Shown: piece after piece, positions 1 through 6,303 of the stretch | Layout: each line of letters opens with the position of its first letter | Numbering within the stretch: the stretch's first letter is position 1 | Assembly: GCA_041485125.1 (NCBI GenBank) | Contig: JBGPIT010000057.1 | Location: 1 to 17,285, forward strand | DNA from: JBGPIT01 sp041485125 | Lineage (GTDB): Bacteria > Desulfobacterota > Binatia > UTPRO1 | Length of the DNA: 17,285 bases | Direction of reading: 5' to 3' | The notes under the pieces: generated by a model | What the model was told of the DNA's origin: nothing | The model's input: the letters and a program-made list of their open reading frames with translations, nothing else | The model's database searches: none | Made by a program: the position numbers and the translations under genes

Positions 1-18
1 CGACGCACGCTTCCACAT

Positions 19-221
19 CGTCGCCCCGAACGCGCCCTTCGGGGCCCCCCGGCCCGCCGCGCCGCCGCCCCACCCCGTCTCCGAGCGAGCGGCCGCCGCG
101 TCATCGATTTCACGCCGCAACAAGCATGCTCGTTCTTCGTCTCACACGACGTTGCAGTCTTCGCGGTCCGACGCACGCGGGGGCGTTGCGATGGTGGCCG
201 AAGGGCGCGTTCGGGGCGACG
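19..221. repeat. Inverted repeat pair A (24-nt arms at 19-42 and 198-221)
   Basis: The 24 bases at 19-42 are the exact reverse complement of 198-221, separated by about 155 bases. Each arm is itself a small hairpin: CCCCGAA at 24-30 pairs with TTCGGGG at 38-44, and CCGAA at 198-202 pairs with TTCGG at 210-214. A perfect 24-base match this close is not expected by chance even in GC-rich DNA. The family (REP-like element, MITE remnant or other) cannot be named from one locus. Confidence 0.75.
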
Positions 222-319
222 GATTGCCTGCTGCCGTACGGCTGCAGCAGCGTGTGCAATCGACGTCAGCGGTGGCGCGGAGCCTCAGCGCCAAGAGGCC
301 ACCATCGCAACGCCCCCGC
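177..319. repeat. Inverted repeat pair B (23-nt arms at 177-199 and 297-319)
   Basis: The 23 bases at 177-199 are the exact reverse complement of 297-319. Weaker similarity continues outward on both sides for about 25 bases, with small gaps, so the true unit is nearer 45-50 bp. The left arm abuts and overlaps by two bases the right-hand arm of pair A, so a chimera of two repeat modules sits at 177-221. The central 97 bases include the palindrome at 233-242. Confidence 0.75.
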
Positions 320-433
320 GCGTGCGGCGGCCTCCGAAGTCTTCGACGCTGATGAGACGCGCGTCGATGGCGGGGTTGGTGGACGTGTGGTACTCGCGGG
401 GGGAATGGCGGGAACGTCGGCGGAGGGCGCGTC

Positions 434-1285
434 GTGAGCTCGGTGCGCGACGAGTTTGCGACGGTCGTGGCGGCCGGGGACGAGTGTGAGCTCGGACGCG
501 CCGCGCTCGCGATCGCACGGATCGCGTACCCCGAGCTCGAGATGTCGCACTATCTCGGCGAGCTCGACGCGCTGGCGGCGGCGGTGCGGCCGCGGCTCGC
601 GTCGGTCCGGCGCCACGAGCATCCGGTGACGGCGGTGACGCAGTATCTCTTCGAGGAGCGCGGGTTCCACGGCAACAGCGACGATTACTACGATCCGCGC
701 AACAGCTACCTGAACGAGGTGCTCGAACGGCGGACCGGCATTCCGATCTCGCTCTCGGTGGTGCTGATCGAGATCTGCGCCCGTCTCGGACTCGCGGTCG
801 AAGGCGTCGGCTTCCCCGGCCACTTCCTGGTCCGCGTCGCCGGCAGCTCGGGGCCGGTGCTGCTCGATCCGTTCCACGGCGGGCGCGTGATCGGCCACGA
901 CGAGATCATCGAGCGCCTGCGGACGTTCTACGCCGCCGGCGGCGGGCCGGCGGGCACGAACGTCGTGCGCGAGTTGCCGCAGGTGCTGCAGGCAACGGCG
1001 CCGATCGGCATCCTCGCGCGCATCCTGGCGAACCTCTTGCGCATCTATCTCGAGCGCAACGATCACGAGCACGCGCTCGCGACCGTCGACCTCGCCCTCG
1101 TCCTGAATCCAGAGTCGGCCGAGCACACCCGTGTGCGCGGTCTGCTCTACGAGCAGCTCGACTGCGTCTCGGCCGCGGGCGCCGACCTGCGCCGCTACCT
1201 CGAGCTCGCGCCGCGCGGATCGCACACCGAGGAGGTACGCGAGCATCTGGCGCGGCTGCATCGGGTTGCGGTCACGTTGCATTGA
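434..1285 (+). CDS. SirB1-family protein: transglutaminase-like domain plus TPR region
   Basis: This 283-residue protein matches the SirB1 family, in which a transglutaminase-like fold (Transglut_core2) is followed by tetratricopeptide helices. The signature blocks are visible: YYDPRNSYLNEVLERRTGIP at about 85-104, GIPISLS at 102-108, FPGHFLVR at 127-134 and LDPFHGG at 144-150. Residues about 190-275 form the TPR-like helical part, with the typical ALATVDLALVLNPESAEHTR repeat core. In this family the position of the usual transglutaminase nucleophile is normally not Cys, and here the GIPISLS block has Ser, so an active enzyme is doubtful; the biochemical role is unknown. No signal peptide, so probably cytoplasmic. 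The GTG start is chosen because GGAGG lies about 8 bases upstream. It is 30 bases ahead of lutB on the same strand and may be cotranscribed with it. Confidence 0.88.
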   Translation: MSSVRDEFATVVAAGDECELGRAALAIARIAYPELEMSHYLGELDALAAAVRPRLASVRRHEHPVTAVTQYLFEERGFHGNSDDYYDPRNSYLNEVLERRTGIPISLSVVLIEICARLGLAVEGVGFPGHFLVRVAGSSGPVLLDPFHGGRVIGHDEIIERLRTFYAAGGGPAGTNVVRELPQVLQATAPIGILARILANLLRIYLERNDHEHALATVDLALVLNPESAEHTRVRGLLYEQLDCVSAAGADLRRYLELAPRGSHTEEVREHLARLHRVAVTLH

Positions 1286-1291
1286 GGCGGG

Positions 1292-1307
1292 GCGGCTGCG
1301 GAGCCGC
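1292..1307 (+). promoter_or_regulatory. Hairpin in front of lutB, no Shine-Dalgarno seen
   Basis: GCGGCT, loop GCGG, AGCCGC form a perfect 6-bp GC-rich stem ending 8 bases before the lutB ATG at 1316. It occupies the place where a ribosome binding site would be, and no AGGAGG-like sequence is present. It could weaken lutB translation, couple it to the upstream gene, or act as a weak terminator. It may equally be chance in GC-rich DNA. Confidence 0.4.
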
Positions 1308-1315
1308 GTGTCGCG

Positions 1316-2848
1316 ATGAGCACCCCGCTCGAGTTCCGTGAGCGCGCGGCGGTCGCCGCCGGCGATTCCGCCCTCCATCGCAAGCTCGACAACGCTTCCT
1401 TCCGTTTTCTCGCCAAGCGCCGCGAGGTCTTCGCCGGGCTCGCCGACGGCGAGGCGCGGCGCGACCGCGCGCGCGCCGTGAAAGCGCAGGCGATCGCCGC
1501 GCTGCCGGAGCTGCTGGCGGAGCTCGAGACGCGCGTGGTCGCGAACGGCGGCACCGTCCACTGGGCGGCCGATGCCGACGAGGCGTGCGGCGTCGTCCTC
1601 GCGCTCGCGGCGCGCGCCGGCGTCCGCCTCGTCGTCAAAGGCAAATCGATGGTCTCGGAAGAGATCCACCTCAACGATCGGCTCGCGGAAGCCGGCATCG
1701 AGGCCGTCGAGACCGATCTCGGCGAGTACATCGTGCAGCTCGCCGGCGAGCCGCCGTCGCACATCATCACGCCGGCGATCCACAAGTCGCAGGACGACAT
1801 CGCGACGCTCTTCTCGGCGAAGCTCGGCATCCCGCACCAGGATACCGCCGAGGCGCTGACGGCGGCCGCGCGGCAGGTCTTGCGTGACAAGTTCCTCGCC
1901 GCCGACATGGGGATCACCGGCGTCAACTTCGCGGTCGCCGAGAGCGGCACGCTGGTGGTGGTCGAGAACGAGGGGAACGGCCGCTTGGCACTCACCCTGC
2001 CCCGGCTGCACGTCGCCTTGATGGGCATCGAGAAGGTGATCGCGCGCGACGAGGACCTGGCGCCGATGCTCGAGCTCCTGCCGCGGAGCGCGACCGGGCA
2101 GACGCTCACCAGCTACGTCTCGCTGGTGCGCGGACCGCGATCGGCGGACGCGCTCGACGGACCGAGCGAGCTGCACCTGGTCATCATCGACAACGGCCGC
2201 ACCCGCGTGCTCGCGGATCCTGCTCTGCGCGAGGCGCTCTACTGCCTGCGCTGCGGTGCGTGTCTCAACGCCTGTCCGGTCTATCGCCGGGTCGGGGGAC
2301 ACGCCTACGGCTATGCCTACTCGGGACCGATCGGCGCGGTGCTCGCGCCCGCGATGCTCGGTCTCGGCGCGGCGCCGGACGTGGCGTTCGCGTCGACCCT
2401 GTGCGGAGCGTGCCGCGACGTGTGCCCGGTACGGATCGACATTCCCGAGCTGCTGCTCGGTCTGCGCGCGCGCGTCGCGAGCGCGGGTCGCCTGCCGGAA
2501 GGCGAGCGGCGGGCGTTCGAGTGGTGGCGGCGGATCGCCTCGACGCCGTGGGCGTACGCGCTGGCGACGCGCCTCGGACGCCTCGGCTCGCGTCTCGTCG
2601 CGCGCGCGCCGCGCCTCCTCGCGTTGGTGCCGCCGCTCGCGGCGTGGGCACACGCGCGGGCGCTTCCGGAAAGCGCGCCGCGCTCGTTTCACGAACGCTG
2701 GAGCGACCGCATGGCGAGGCCGCGGATTGTCCCGGTCCACGGCGACGACGGCGGCGCCATGGCGCCGTCCGCGGGCACTACCGTGGGGCCAGATGACGTT
2801 CCTCGCGGCGACGCGGCTCGCGCGCGAACGTCGGAGGAGCGTCGGTGA
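1316..2848 (+). CDS. lutB: L-lactate oxidation iron-sulfur protein LutB (LldF)
   Basis: LutB is the iron-sulfur subunit of the LutABC complex, which oxidises L-lactate to pyruvate in the cytoplasm and passes electrons onward. The N-terminal about 300 residues form the LUD domain (VVKGKSMVSEEIHLN at 106-120, AVAESGTLVVVENEGNGR at 206-223, the GPSELH block near 282). Two 4Fe-4S motifs follow: CLRCGACLNACPVY (Cys310, 313, 316, 320) and LCGACRDVCPV (Cys363, 366, 370). At 510 residues it is some 30-40 longer than I expect for LutB; the excess is a low-complexity Gly/Ala/Arg tail after about residue 465, which contains a 16-bp DNA palindrome. The stop codon overlaps the lutC start by four bases (GTGA), implying translational coupling. 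ATG at 1316 fits the family start. Confidence 0.95.
   Translation: MSTPLEFRERAAVAAGDSALHRKLDNASFRFLAKRREVFAGLADGEARRDRARAVKAQAIAALPELLAELETRVVANGGTVHWAADADEACGVVLALAARAGVRLVVKGKSMVSEEIHLNDRLAEAGIEAVETDLGEYIVQLAGEPPSHIITPAIHKSQDDIATLFSAKLGIPHQDTAEALTAAARQVLRDKFLAADMGITGVNFAVAESGTLVVVENEGNGRLALTLPRLHVALMGIEKVIARDEDLAPMLELLPRSATGQTLTSYVSLVRGPRSADALDGPSELHLVIIDNGRTRVLADPALREALYCLRCGACLNACPVYRRVGGHAYGYAYSGPIGAVLAPAMLGLGAAPDVAFASTLCGACRDVCPVRIDIPELLLGLRARVASAGRLPEGERRAFEWWRRIASTPWAYALATRLGRLGSRLVARAPRLLALVPPLAAWAHARALPESAPRSFHERWSDRMARPRIVPVHGDDGGAMAPSAGTTVGPDDVPRGDAARARTSEERR
2752..2767. repeat. Perfect 16-bp palindrome inside the lutB tail
   Basis: CGGCGCCATGGCGCCG reads the same on both strands. 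It lies in the part of lutB encoding the non-family-like C-terminal extension, about 80 bases before lutC. As RNA it would fold only with very few loop bases, so a role as a DNA site or as a scar is as likely as an RNA hairpin. Confidence 0.6.
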
Positions 2849-3579
2849 CCGGCGCCGAGATGCTCGAGCGCGTGCGCCGCGCGCTTGCGGGCGTGGTGCC
2901 GCCGTCCCTGCCGCGCGTCGACGCCTCGCCGCCGTCGGCGCGGAGCGACGATCCCTCCGCGTCCCTATCGGCCCCGCTCGCCGAGCACGCCCAGCCGGTT
3001 GCTCACGCGAGCACGCGCGAGCTGCTGCGACGGTTCACGGTCGAGGCGAGCGCAGTCGGCGCGGTCGTCCACCTGGCATCCGACGTGAGCGCCGCCGGAA
3101 CGATTCTCGCGAGCGTCGCGCGCCTCGCACCGGCGCCGCCGCGCATCGTCGCGTGGCGGACGGCGCTCGTCAGCGCGGCTCTCGATGGCGCGCGGGCAGC
3201 GCTCCCCGATCTCGCGGTGAGCTTCGCGGACGAGGCGGATCTGCCGATCGCGGAGGCCGAGATCGGCGTCACCGAGGTCGACGTGTTGATTGCCGCGAGC
3301 GGCACGCTCGTGCTCGGCGCCGCCGGCGAGCGCCATCGCGCGACGTCGCTGCTGCCGCGTGTCCACGTCGCGCTCGCGCCGGTCGACCGCCTCGTCGCCA
3401 ACCTGGCCGCCGCGTTGCGGGTCGTCTCGGCCGCGGTCGGAGGTCCGTGCACGACCCTCGTCACGGGTCCGAGCCGAACCGCCGACATCGAGAAGAAGCT
3501 CGTCCTCGGTGTCCACGGTCCGTGCGAGCTCCACGTCATCGTCCTCGGCGTCGCGCCCGACGCCGGCGAGGCAGCGTAA
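2845..3579 (+). CDS. lutC: L-lactate utilization protein LutC (LldG)
   Basis: This 244-residue protein is a stand-alone LUD (DUF162) domain, the LutC subunit of the L-lactate oxidation complex. Family blocks visible are ASGTLVL at 151-157, LLPRVHVALAP at 169-179, TGPSRTADIE at 207-216 and LGVHGP at 221-226. Residues about 20-55 form a Pro/Ala/Ser-rich linker after a short N-terminal helix, also usual in LutC. It has no Cys cluster, consistent with its being the non-iron-sulfur subunit. The GTG start overlaps the lutB stop by four bases, and the stop lies one base before the lutA start, so all three are surely one transcript. Confidence 0.93.
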   Translation: MTGAEMLERVRRALAGVVPPSLPRVDASPPSARSDDPSASLSAPLAEHAQPVAHASTRELLRRFTVEASAVGAVVHLASDVSAAGTILASVARLAPAPPRIVAWRTALVSAALDGARAALPDLAVSFADEADLPIAEAEIGVTEVDVLIAASGTLVLGAAGERHRATSLLPRVHVALAPVDRLVANLAAALRVVSAAVGGPCTTLVTGPSRTADIEKKLVLGVHGPCELHVIVLGVAPDAGEAA

Positions 3580-3580
3580 G

Positions 3581-4318
3581 GTGCGCGTCCAGCTCATGAT
3601 CACGTGCCTCGCGGATCAGCTCGCGCCGCGGATCGGCGAGGCGACGGTGCGCCTCCTCGAGCAGCTCGGGCACGACGTCGTCTTTCCCGAGGCGCAGACG
3701 TGCTGCGGCCAACCGCCCTTCAACGACGGCTTTCGCGCCGACGCCGCGGCGCTCGCGGCGCGGACGGTCGAGGTGTTCGCGGCACCCTTTCCCGTCGTCG
3801 TCCCGTCGGGATCGTGCGCGACCATGGTGCGCCGCTTCTACCCGGAGCTCCTCGCCGGTGGCCCGAGCGCGGCGGGCGCGCACGAGCTCGCGGCGCGGAC
3901 GTACGAGCTCTCGGAGTTTCTCGTCCGCGTCCTCGGCGTCGAGGACGTCGGCGCGCGCTTCGACGGCCGCGTCACCTACCACGACTCCTGCCACCTGCTG
4001 CGCGAGCTCGGTGTGCGCGACGAGCCGCGGCGTCTGCTCGCGCGGGTGCGCGGTCTCGAGCTCGTCGAGTCGCCGCAGGCGGATCAGTGCTGCGGGTTCG
4101 GTGGTGCGTTCGCGGTCAAGTTCGCGGAGATCTCGGCGGCGATCATGGACGCGAAGCTCGCGGCGATCGAGGCGACCGGCGCCGAGGCGGTGGTTGCCGC
4201 CGACTGGGGCTGCTTGATGCACGTTGCCGGCGGCCTGCGCCGGCGCGGCTCGAGGATTCGAGCGCTCCACATCGCCGAGATCCTCGATCCGGCGAGCGGC
4301 GGTCCGTCCGCGGGCTGA
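3581..4318 (+). CDS. lutA: L-lactate oxidation subunit LutA (LldE), cysteine-rich CCG-domain protein
   Basis: LutA has two CCG domains of the type that in heterodisulfide reductase-like proteins bind an iron-sulfur cofactor. In this 245-residue protein the first is TCCGQPPFNDG (Cys41, Cys42) with SGSCATM (Cys79) and YHDSCHL (Cys137); the second is QCCGFGG (Cys170, Cys171) with DWGCLMH (Cys211). Length and motif order match LldE. The GTG start at 3581 is one base after the lutC stop and gives the expected N-terminus MRVQLMITCLAD; an in-frame open region further upstream lies inside lutC and is not part of this gene. Placing lutA last (lutB-lutC-lutA) differs from the lutABC order of Bacillus subtilis. 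No lactate permease is seen next to it. Confidence 0.94.
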   Translation: MRVQLMITCLADQLAPRIGEATVRLLEQLGHDVVFPEAQTCCGQPPFNDGFRADAAALAARTVEVFAAPFPVVVPSGSCATMVRRFYPELLAGGPSAAGAHELAARTYELSEFLVRVLGVEDVGARFDGRVTYHDSCHLLRELGVRDEPRRLLARVRGLELVESPQADQCCGFGGAFAVKFAEISAAIMDAKLAAIEATGAEAVVAADWGCLMHVAGGLRRRGSRIRALHIAEILDPASGGPSAG

Positions 4319-4346
4319 CGCGGATCGCGCGTCGCGAGCGGATTGG

Positions 4347-4362
4347 GTCGCCGTCCGGCGAC
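4347..4362. terminator. Hairpin between convergent lutA and small ORF, possible two-way terminator
   Basis: GTCGCC, loop GTCC, GGCGAC form a perfect 6-bp stem 28 bases after the lutA stop and 9 bases after the end of the minus-strand gene. No T-tract follows on either strand, so intrinsic termination is not demonstrated; the position between convergent genes is the main support. Confidence 0.4.
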
Positions 4363-4371
4363 GGCGCGCCG

Positions 4372-4608
4372 CTACTTCGACTCGGCGTCGGCGAGCGCCG
4401 CGCGCAACGCCGCCTCGGCGCTTCGCAACCCCGCGAGCAGGCCGTCTTCGTAGTTGAACCCCGGATCGCGCGCGAGCACCGGATAGTCGTGCGGCTGGAG
4501 AAGATCGTCGGCGGTCAGCCGCGCATCGATCCGCCCGGCGGTCTCGATCACTTTCCGTTCCTGCTGCCCGACCAGCTCGCGCAGCACTTCGAACACGCGC
4601 TCTCGCAT
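4372..4608 (-). CDS. Small conserved-looking protein of unknown function (78 aa)
   Basis: The start is unusually well supported: the ATG is preceded by a perfect AGGAGGT six bases away. The product is 78 residues, hydrophilic and mostly helical by composition, with no signal peptide, membrane segment or Cys. The N-terminal half (RVFEVLRELVGQQERKVIET) looks like an amphipathic helix. The second half has LTADDLLQPHDYPVLARDP followed by FNYEDGLLAGLRSAE, a pattern I have the impression of having seen in short uncharacterised proteins of Deltaproteobacteria-like genomes; I cannot name a family. It is convergent with lutA and divergent from tldD, so probably transcribed alone. A function cannot be assigned. 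Confidence 0.8.
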   Translation of the reverse strand: MRERVFEVLRELVGQQERKVIETAGRIDARLTADDLLQPHDYPVLARDPGFNYEDGLLAGLRSAEAALRAALADAESK

Positions 4609-4614
4609 GACGCG

Positions 4615-4621
4615 ACCTCCT
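4615..4621 (-). promoter_or_regulatory. Perfect Shine-Dalgarno of the 78-aa gene
   Basis: AGGAGGT on the minus strand, six bases before the ATG at 4608. It fixes the start of the small gene and argues that it is really translated, since few genes in this window have so complete a site. Confidence 0.8.
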
Positions 4622-4709
4622 GGCGACGAACGGGCGACGCTCGCGTCGCGCTCGTCTCTTGAGGAGCACGCGCGCGCCACCTCCGCAAGCCGCGGCGCGG
4701 TCGTCACCT

Positions 4710-4802
4710 TTGCCGCCCCCCCCTCGTCTGCTACCGTGGAGGCGTCGTGCGCGCGCCGATCGGCGCCGCGTGCGACGATACTTCGGTAGCAAAGGAGTGC
4801 GC
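4710..4802 (+). promoter_or_regulatory. Possible promoter and structured leader of tldD
   Basis: TTGCCG at 4710-4715 and TACCGT at 4732-4737, 16 bases apart, are a weak sigma-70-like pair. Downstream, GCTACCG (4730-4736) is the inverted repeat of CGGTAGC (4784-4790), with a perfect 14-bp palindrome GCGCCGATCGGCGC at 4753-4766 between them. The right arm directly abuts the ribosome binding site AAAGGAG (4791-4797) of tldD, five bases before its TTG start. Confidence 0.35.
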
Positions 4803-6251
4803 TTGGCCGATTCCACGACACCACAGCCCGACGTGTTTTTCCGTGACCGGTTCGGGCTCTCCTCGAACGCATTGGAGCACGCGCTCGGCTCGGCGCTCGC
4901 GCGCCGCGCCGACTACGGCGACCTCTACTTCGAGTTCCGCACCAACGAGGCGATCGCGCTCGAGGACGGGCTCGTCAAGAAGGCGAACAAGAGCGTCTCG
5001 CAAGGCGTCGGCGTCCGTGTCGTCGCCGCCGAGAAGACCGGCTACGCCTACAGCGACGACGTCACGGTCGCGACGATCGAGCAGGCCGCCAAGACCGCCG
5101 GCCACATCGCCGCGACCGAGCCGAGCGACCACGCCGTCGCGATCCGCCCGGCGCGGCCCGAGCGCGACCTCTACGCGCTCACCACGTCGCCGCTCGAGAC
5201 GCCGCTCGACCGCAAGATCGCGCTCCTCGAGGCGATCGACCGCGAGGCCCGGCGTTACGATCCACGCATCAAGAACGTGTTCGCGTCGATCGCGGTCGAG
5301 CACAAGCTGGTGATGATCGCGACCTCGACCGGTACCGTGGTGAGCGACGTGCAGCCGCTGGCGCGCCTCAACATCACCTGCATCGCCGAGGACGGCGGCG
5401 CGCGCCAGCAAGGCACCTACGGCGGCGGCGGCCGCAGCGCCTTCGAGTTCTTCCTCGAGGACGACCGGCACCTGCGCTTCACCCGCGAGGCGGCGCGCCA
5501 GGCGATCCTCAACCTCGAGGCCAGCGCCGCACCCGCCGGCGAGATGACGGTCGTGCTCGGTCCCGGCTGGCCGGGGATCCTGCTCCACGAGGCGATCGGC
5601 CACGGTCTCGAGGGCGACTTCAACCGCAAGGGCACCTCGGCGTTCTCGAAGCTGCTCGGCACCAAGGTCGCCTCGGAGCTCTGCACGGTGATCGACGACG
5701 GCACGATCGCGAACCGGCGCGGCTCGCTCAACGTCGACGACGAGGGTACGCCGACGTCGCGGACGGTCCTGATCGAGCGCGGCATCCTGCGCGGCTACCT
5801 GCAAGACCGGCTGAACGCGCGCCTCATGGGCATGCCGCTCACCGGCAACGGCCGGCGTGAGAGCTACGCGCACGCGCCGATGCCGCGCATGACCAACACC
5901 TTCATGCTCGCCGGCGAGTCGACGCCGGACGAGATCATTCGCTCGGTCGACCGCGGTCTCTACGCCGTCCAGTTCGGCGGCGGCCAGGTCGACATCACCA
6001 ACGGCAAGTTCGTGTTCTCGACGAGCGAGGCCTACCTGATCGAGGGCGGTCGCGTGACGCGCCCGGTGAAGGGGGCCACCCTGATCGGCAACGGTCCCGA
6101 CGTCCTGACGCGCATCAGCATGGTCGGCCACGACCTCGCGCTCGACGAGGGCATCGGCACCTGCGGGAAAGATGGTCAGTCGGTACCGGTCGGCGTCGGT
6201 CTGCCGACGGTGCGGATCGACGGGCTCACCGTCGGCGGGACGCAAGCGTGA
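4803..6251 (+). CDS. tldD: Metalloprotease TldD
   Basis: TldD is the catalytic subunit of the TldD/TldE heterodimeric metalloprotease, which in enterobacteria degrades unfolded peptides, helps mature microcin B17 and acts on CcdA antitoxin. The metal motif HEAIGHGLE is present, with His262, Glu263 and His266, and the conserved Cys is at 454 in GIGTCGKDGQSVPVG; from memory these numbers match those of the E. coli enzyme. The length of 482 residues is also the family norm. The TTG start at 4803 is chosen because AAAGGAG lies five bases upstream; a GTG at 4797 would overlap that site, and more upstream in-frame sequence is Arg/Pro-rich and not family-like. tldE follows after 52 bases. The natural substrate here is unknown, and no peptide-modification genes are seen nearby. 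Confidence 0.95.
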   Translation: MADSTTPQPDVFFRDRFGLSSNALEHALGSALARRADYGDLYFEFRTNEAIALEDGLVKKANKSVSQGVGVRVVAAEKTGYAYSDDVTVATIEQAAKTAGHIAATEPSDHAVAIRPARPERDLYALTTSPLETPLDRKIALLEAIDREARRYDPRIKNVFASIAVEHKLVMIATSTGTVVSDVQPLARLNITCIAEDGGARQQGTYGGGGRSAFEFFLEDDRHLRFTREAARQAILNLEASAAPAGEMTVVLGPGWPGILLHEAIGHGLEGDFNRKGTSAFSKLLGTKVASELCTVIDDGTIANRRGSLNVDDEGTPTSRTVLIERGILRGYLQDRLNARLMGMPLTGNGRRESYAHAPMPRMTNTFMLAGESTPDEIIRSVDRGLYAVQFGGGQVDITNGKFVFSTSEAYLIEGGRVTRPVKGATLIGNGPDVLTRISMVGHDLALDEGIGTCGKDGQSVPVGVGLPTVRIDGLTVGGTQA

Positions 6252-6303
6252 GGCCGGTCGTGACGCTCCCGCGGGTCGACCGCGCGCACTGGGAGCGCTC
6301 TCG

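Larger units (their letters stand above)
1..433. other. Intergenic region rich in inverted repeats, no convincing gene
   Basis: No reading frame here resembles a known protein; the short open frames are what very GC-rich DNA gives by chance. The stretch holds two interlocking inverted-repeat pairs (19-42 with 198-221, and 177-199 with 297-319), a perfect 10-bp palindrome GCCGTACGGC at 233-242, and a small dyad (344-349 with 361-366). The following gene starts at 434 behind a GGAGG ribosome binding site. I could not pick out a convincing sigma-70 promoter. The window edge prevents seeing whether an upstream gene ends nearby. Confidence 0.6.

Noticed and set aside
126..437. Possible short protein-coding genes in the first 430 bases
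   Set aside because: The frames cross inverted repeats, have no ribosome binding site and show no conserved-looking pattern; the repeats themselves explain the recurring peptide-like strings.
266..2740. An 824-codon open frame on the minus strand opposite the SirB1 and lutB genes
   Set aside because: It is Arg/Asp/Glu-rich with no family motif, and lies exactly antisense to two genes with clear family signatures. Long antisense open frames are expected when the third codon positions of the real genes are almost all G or C.
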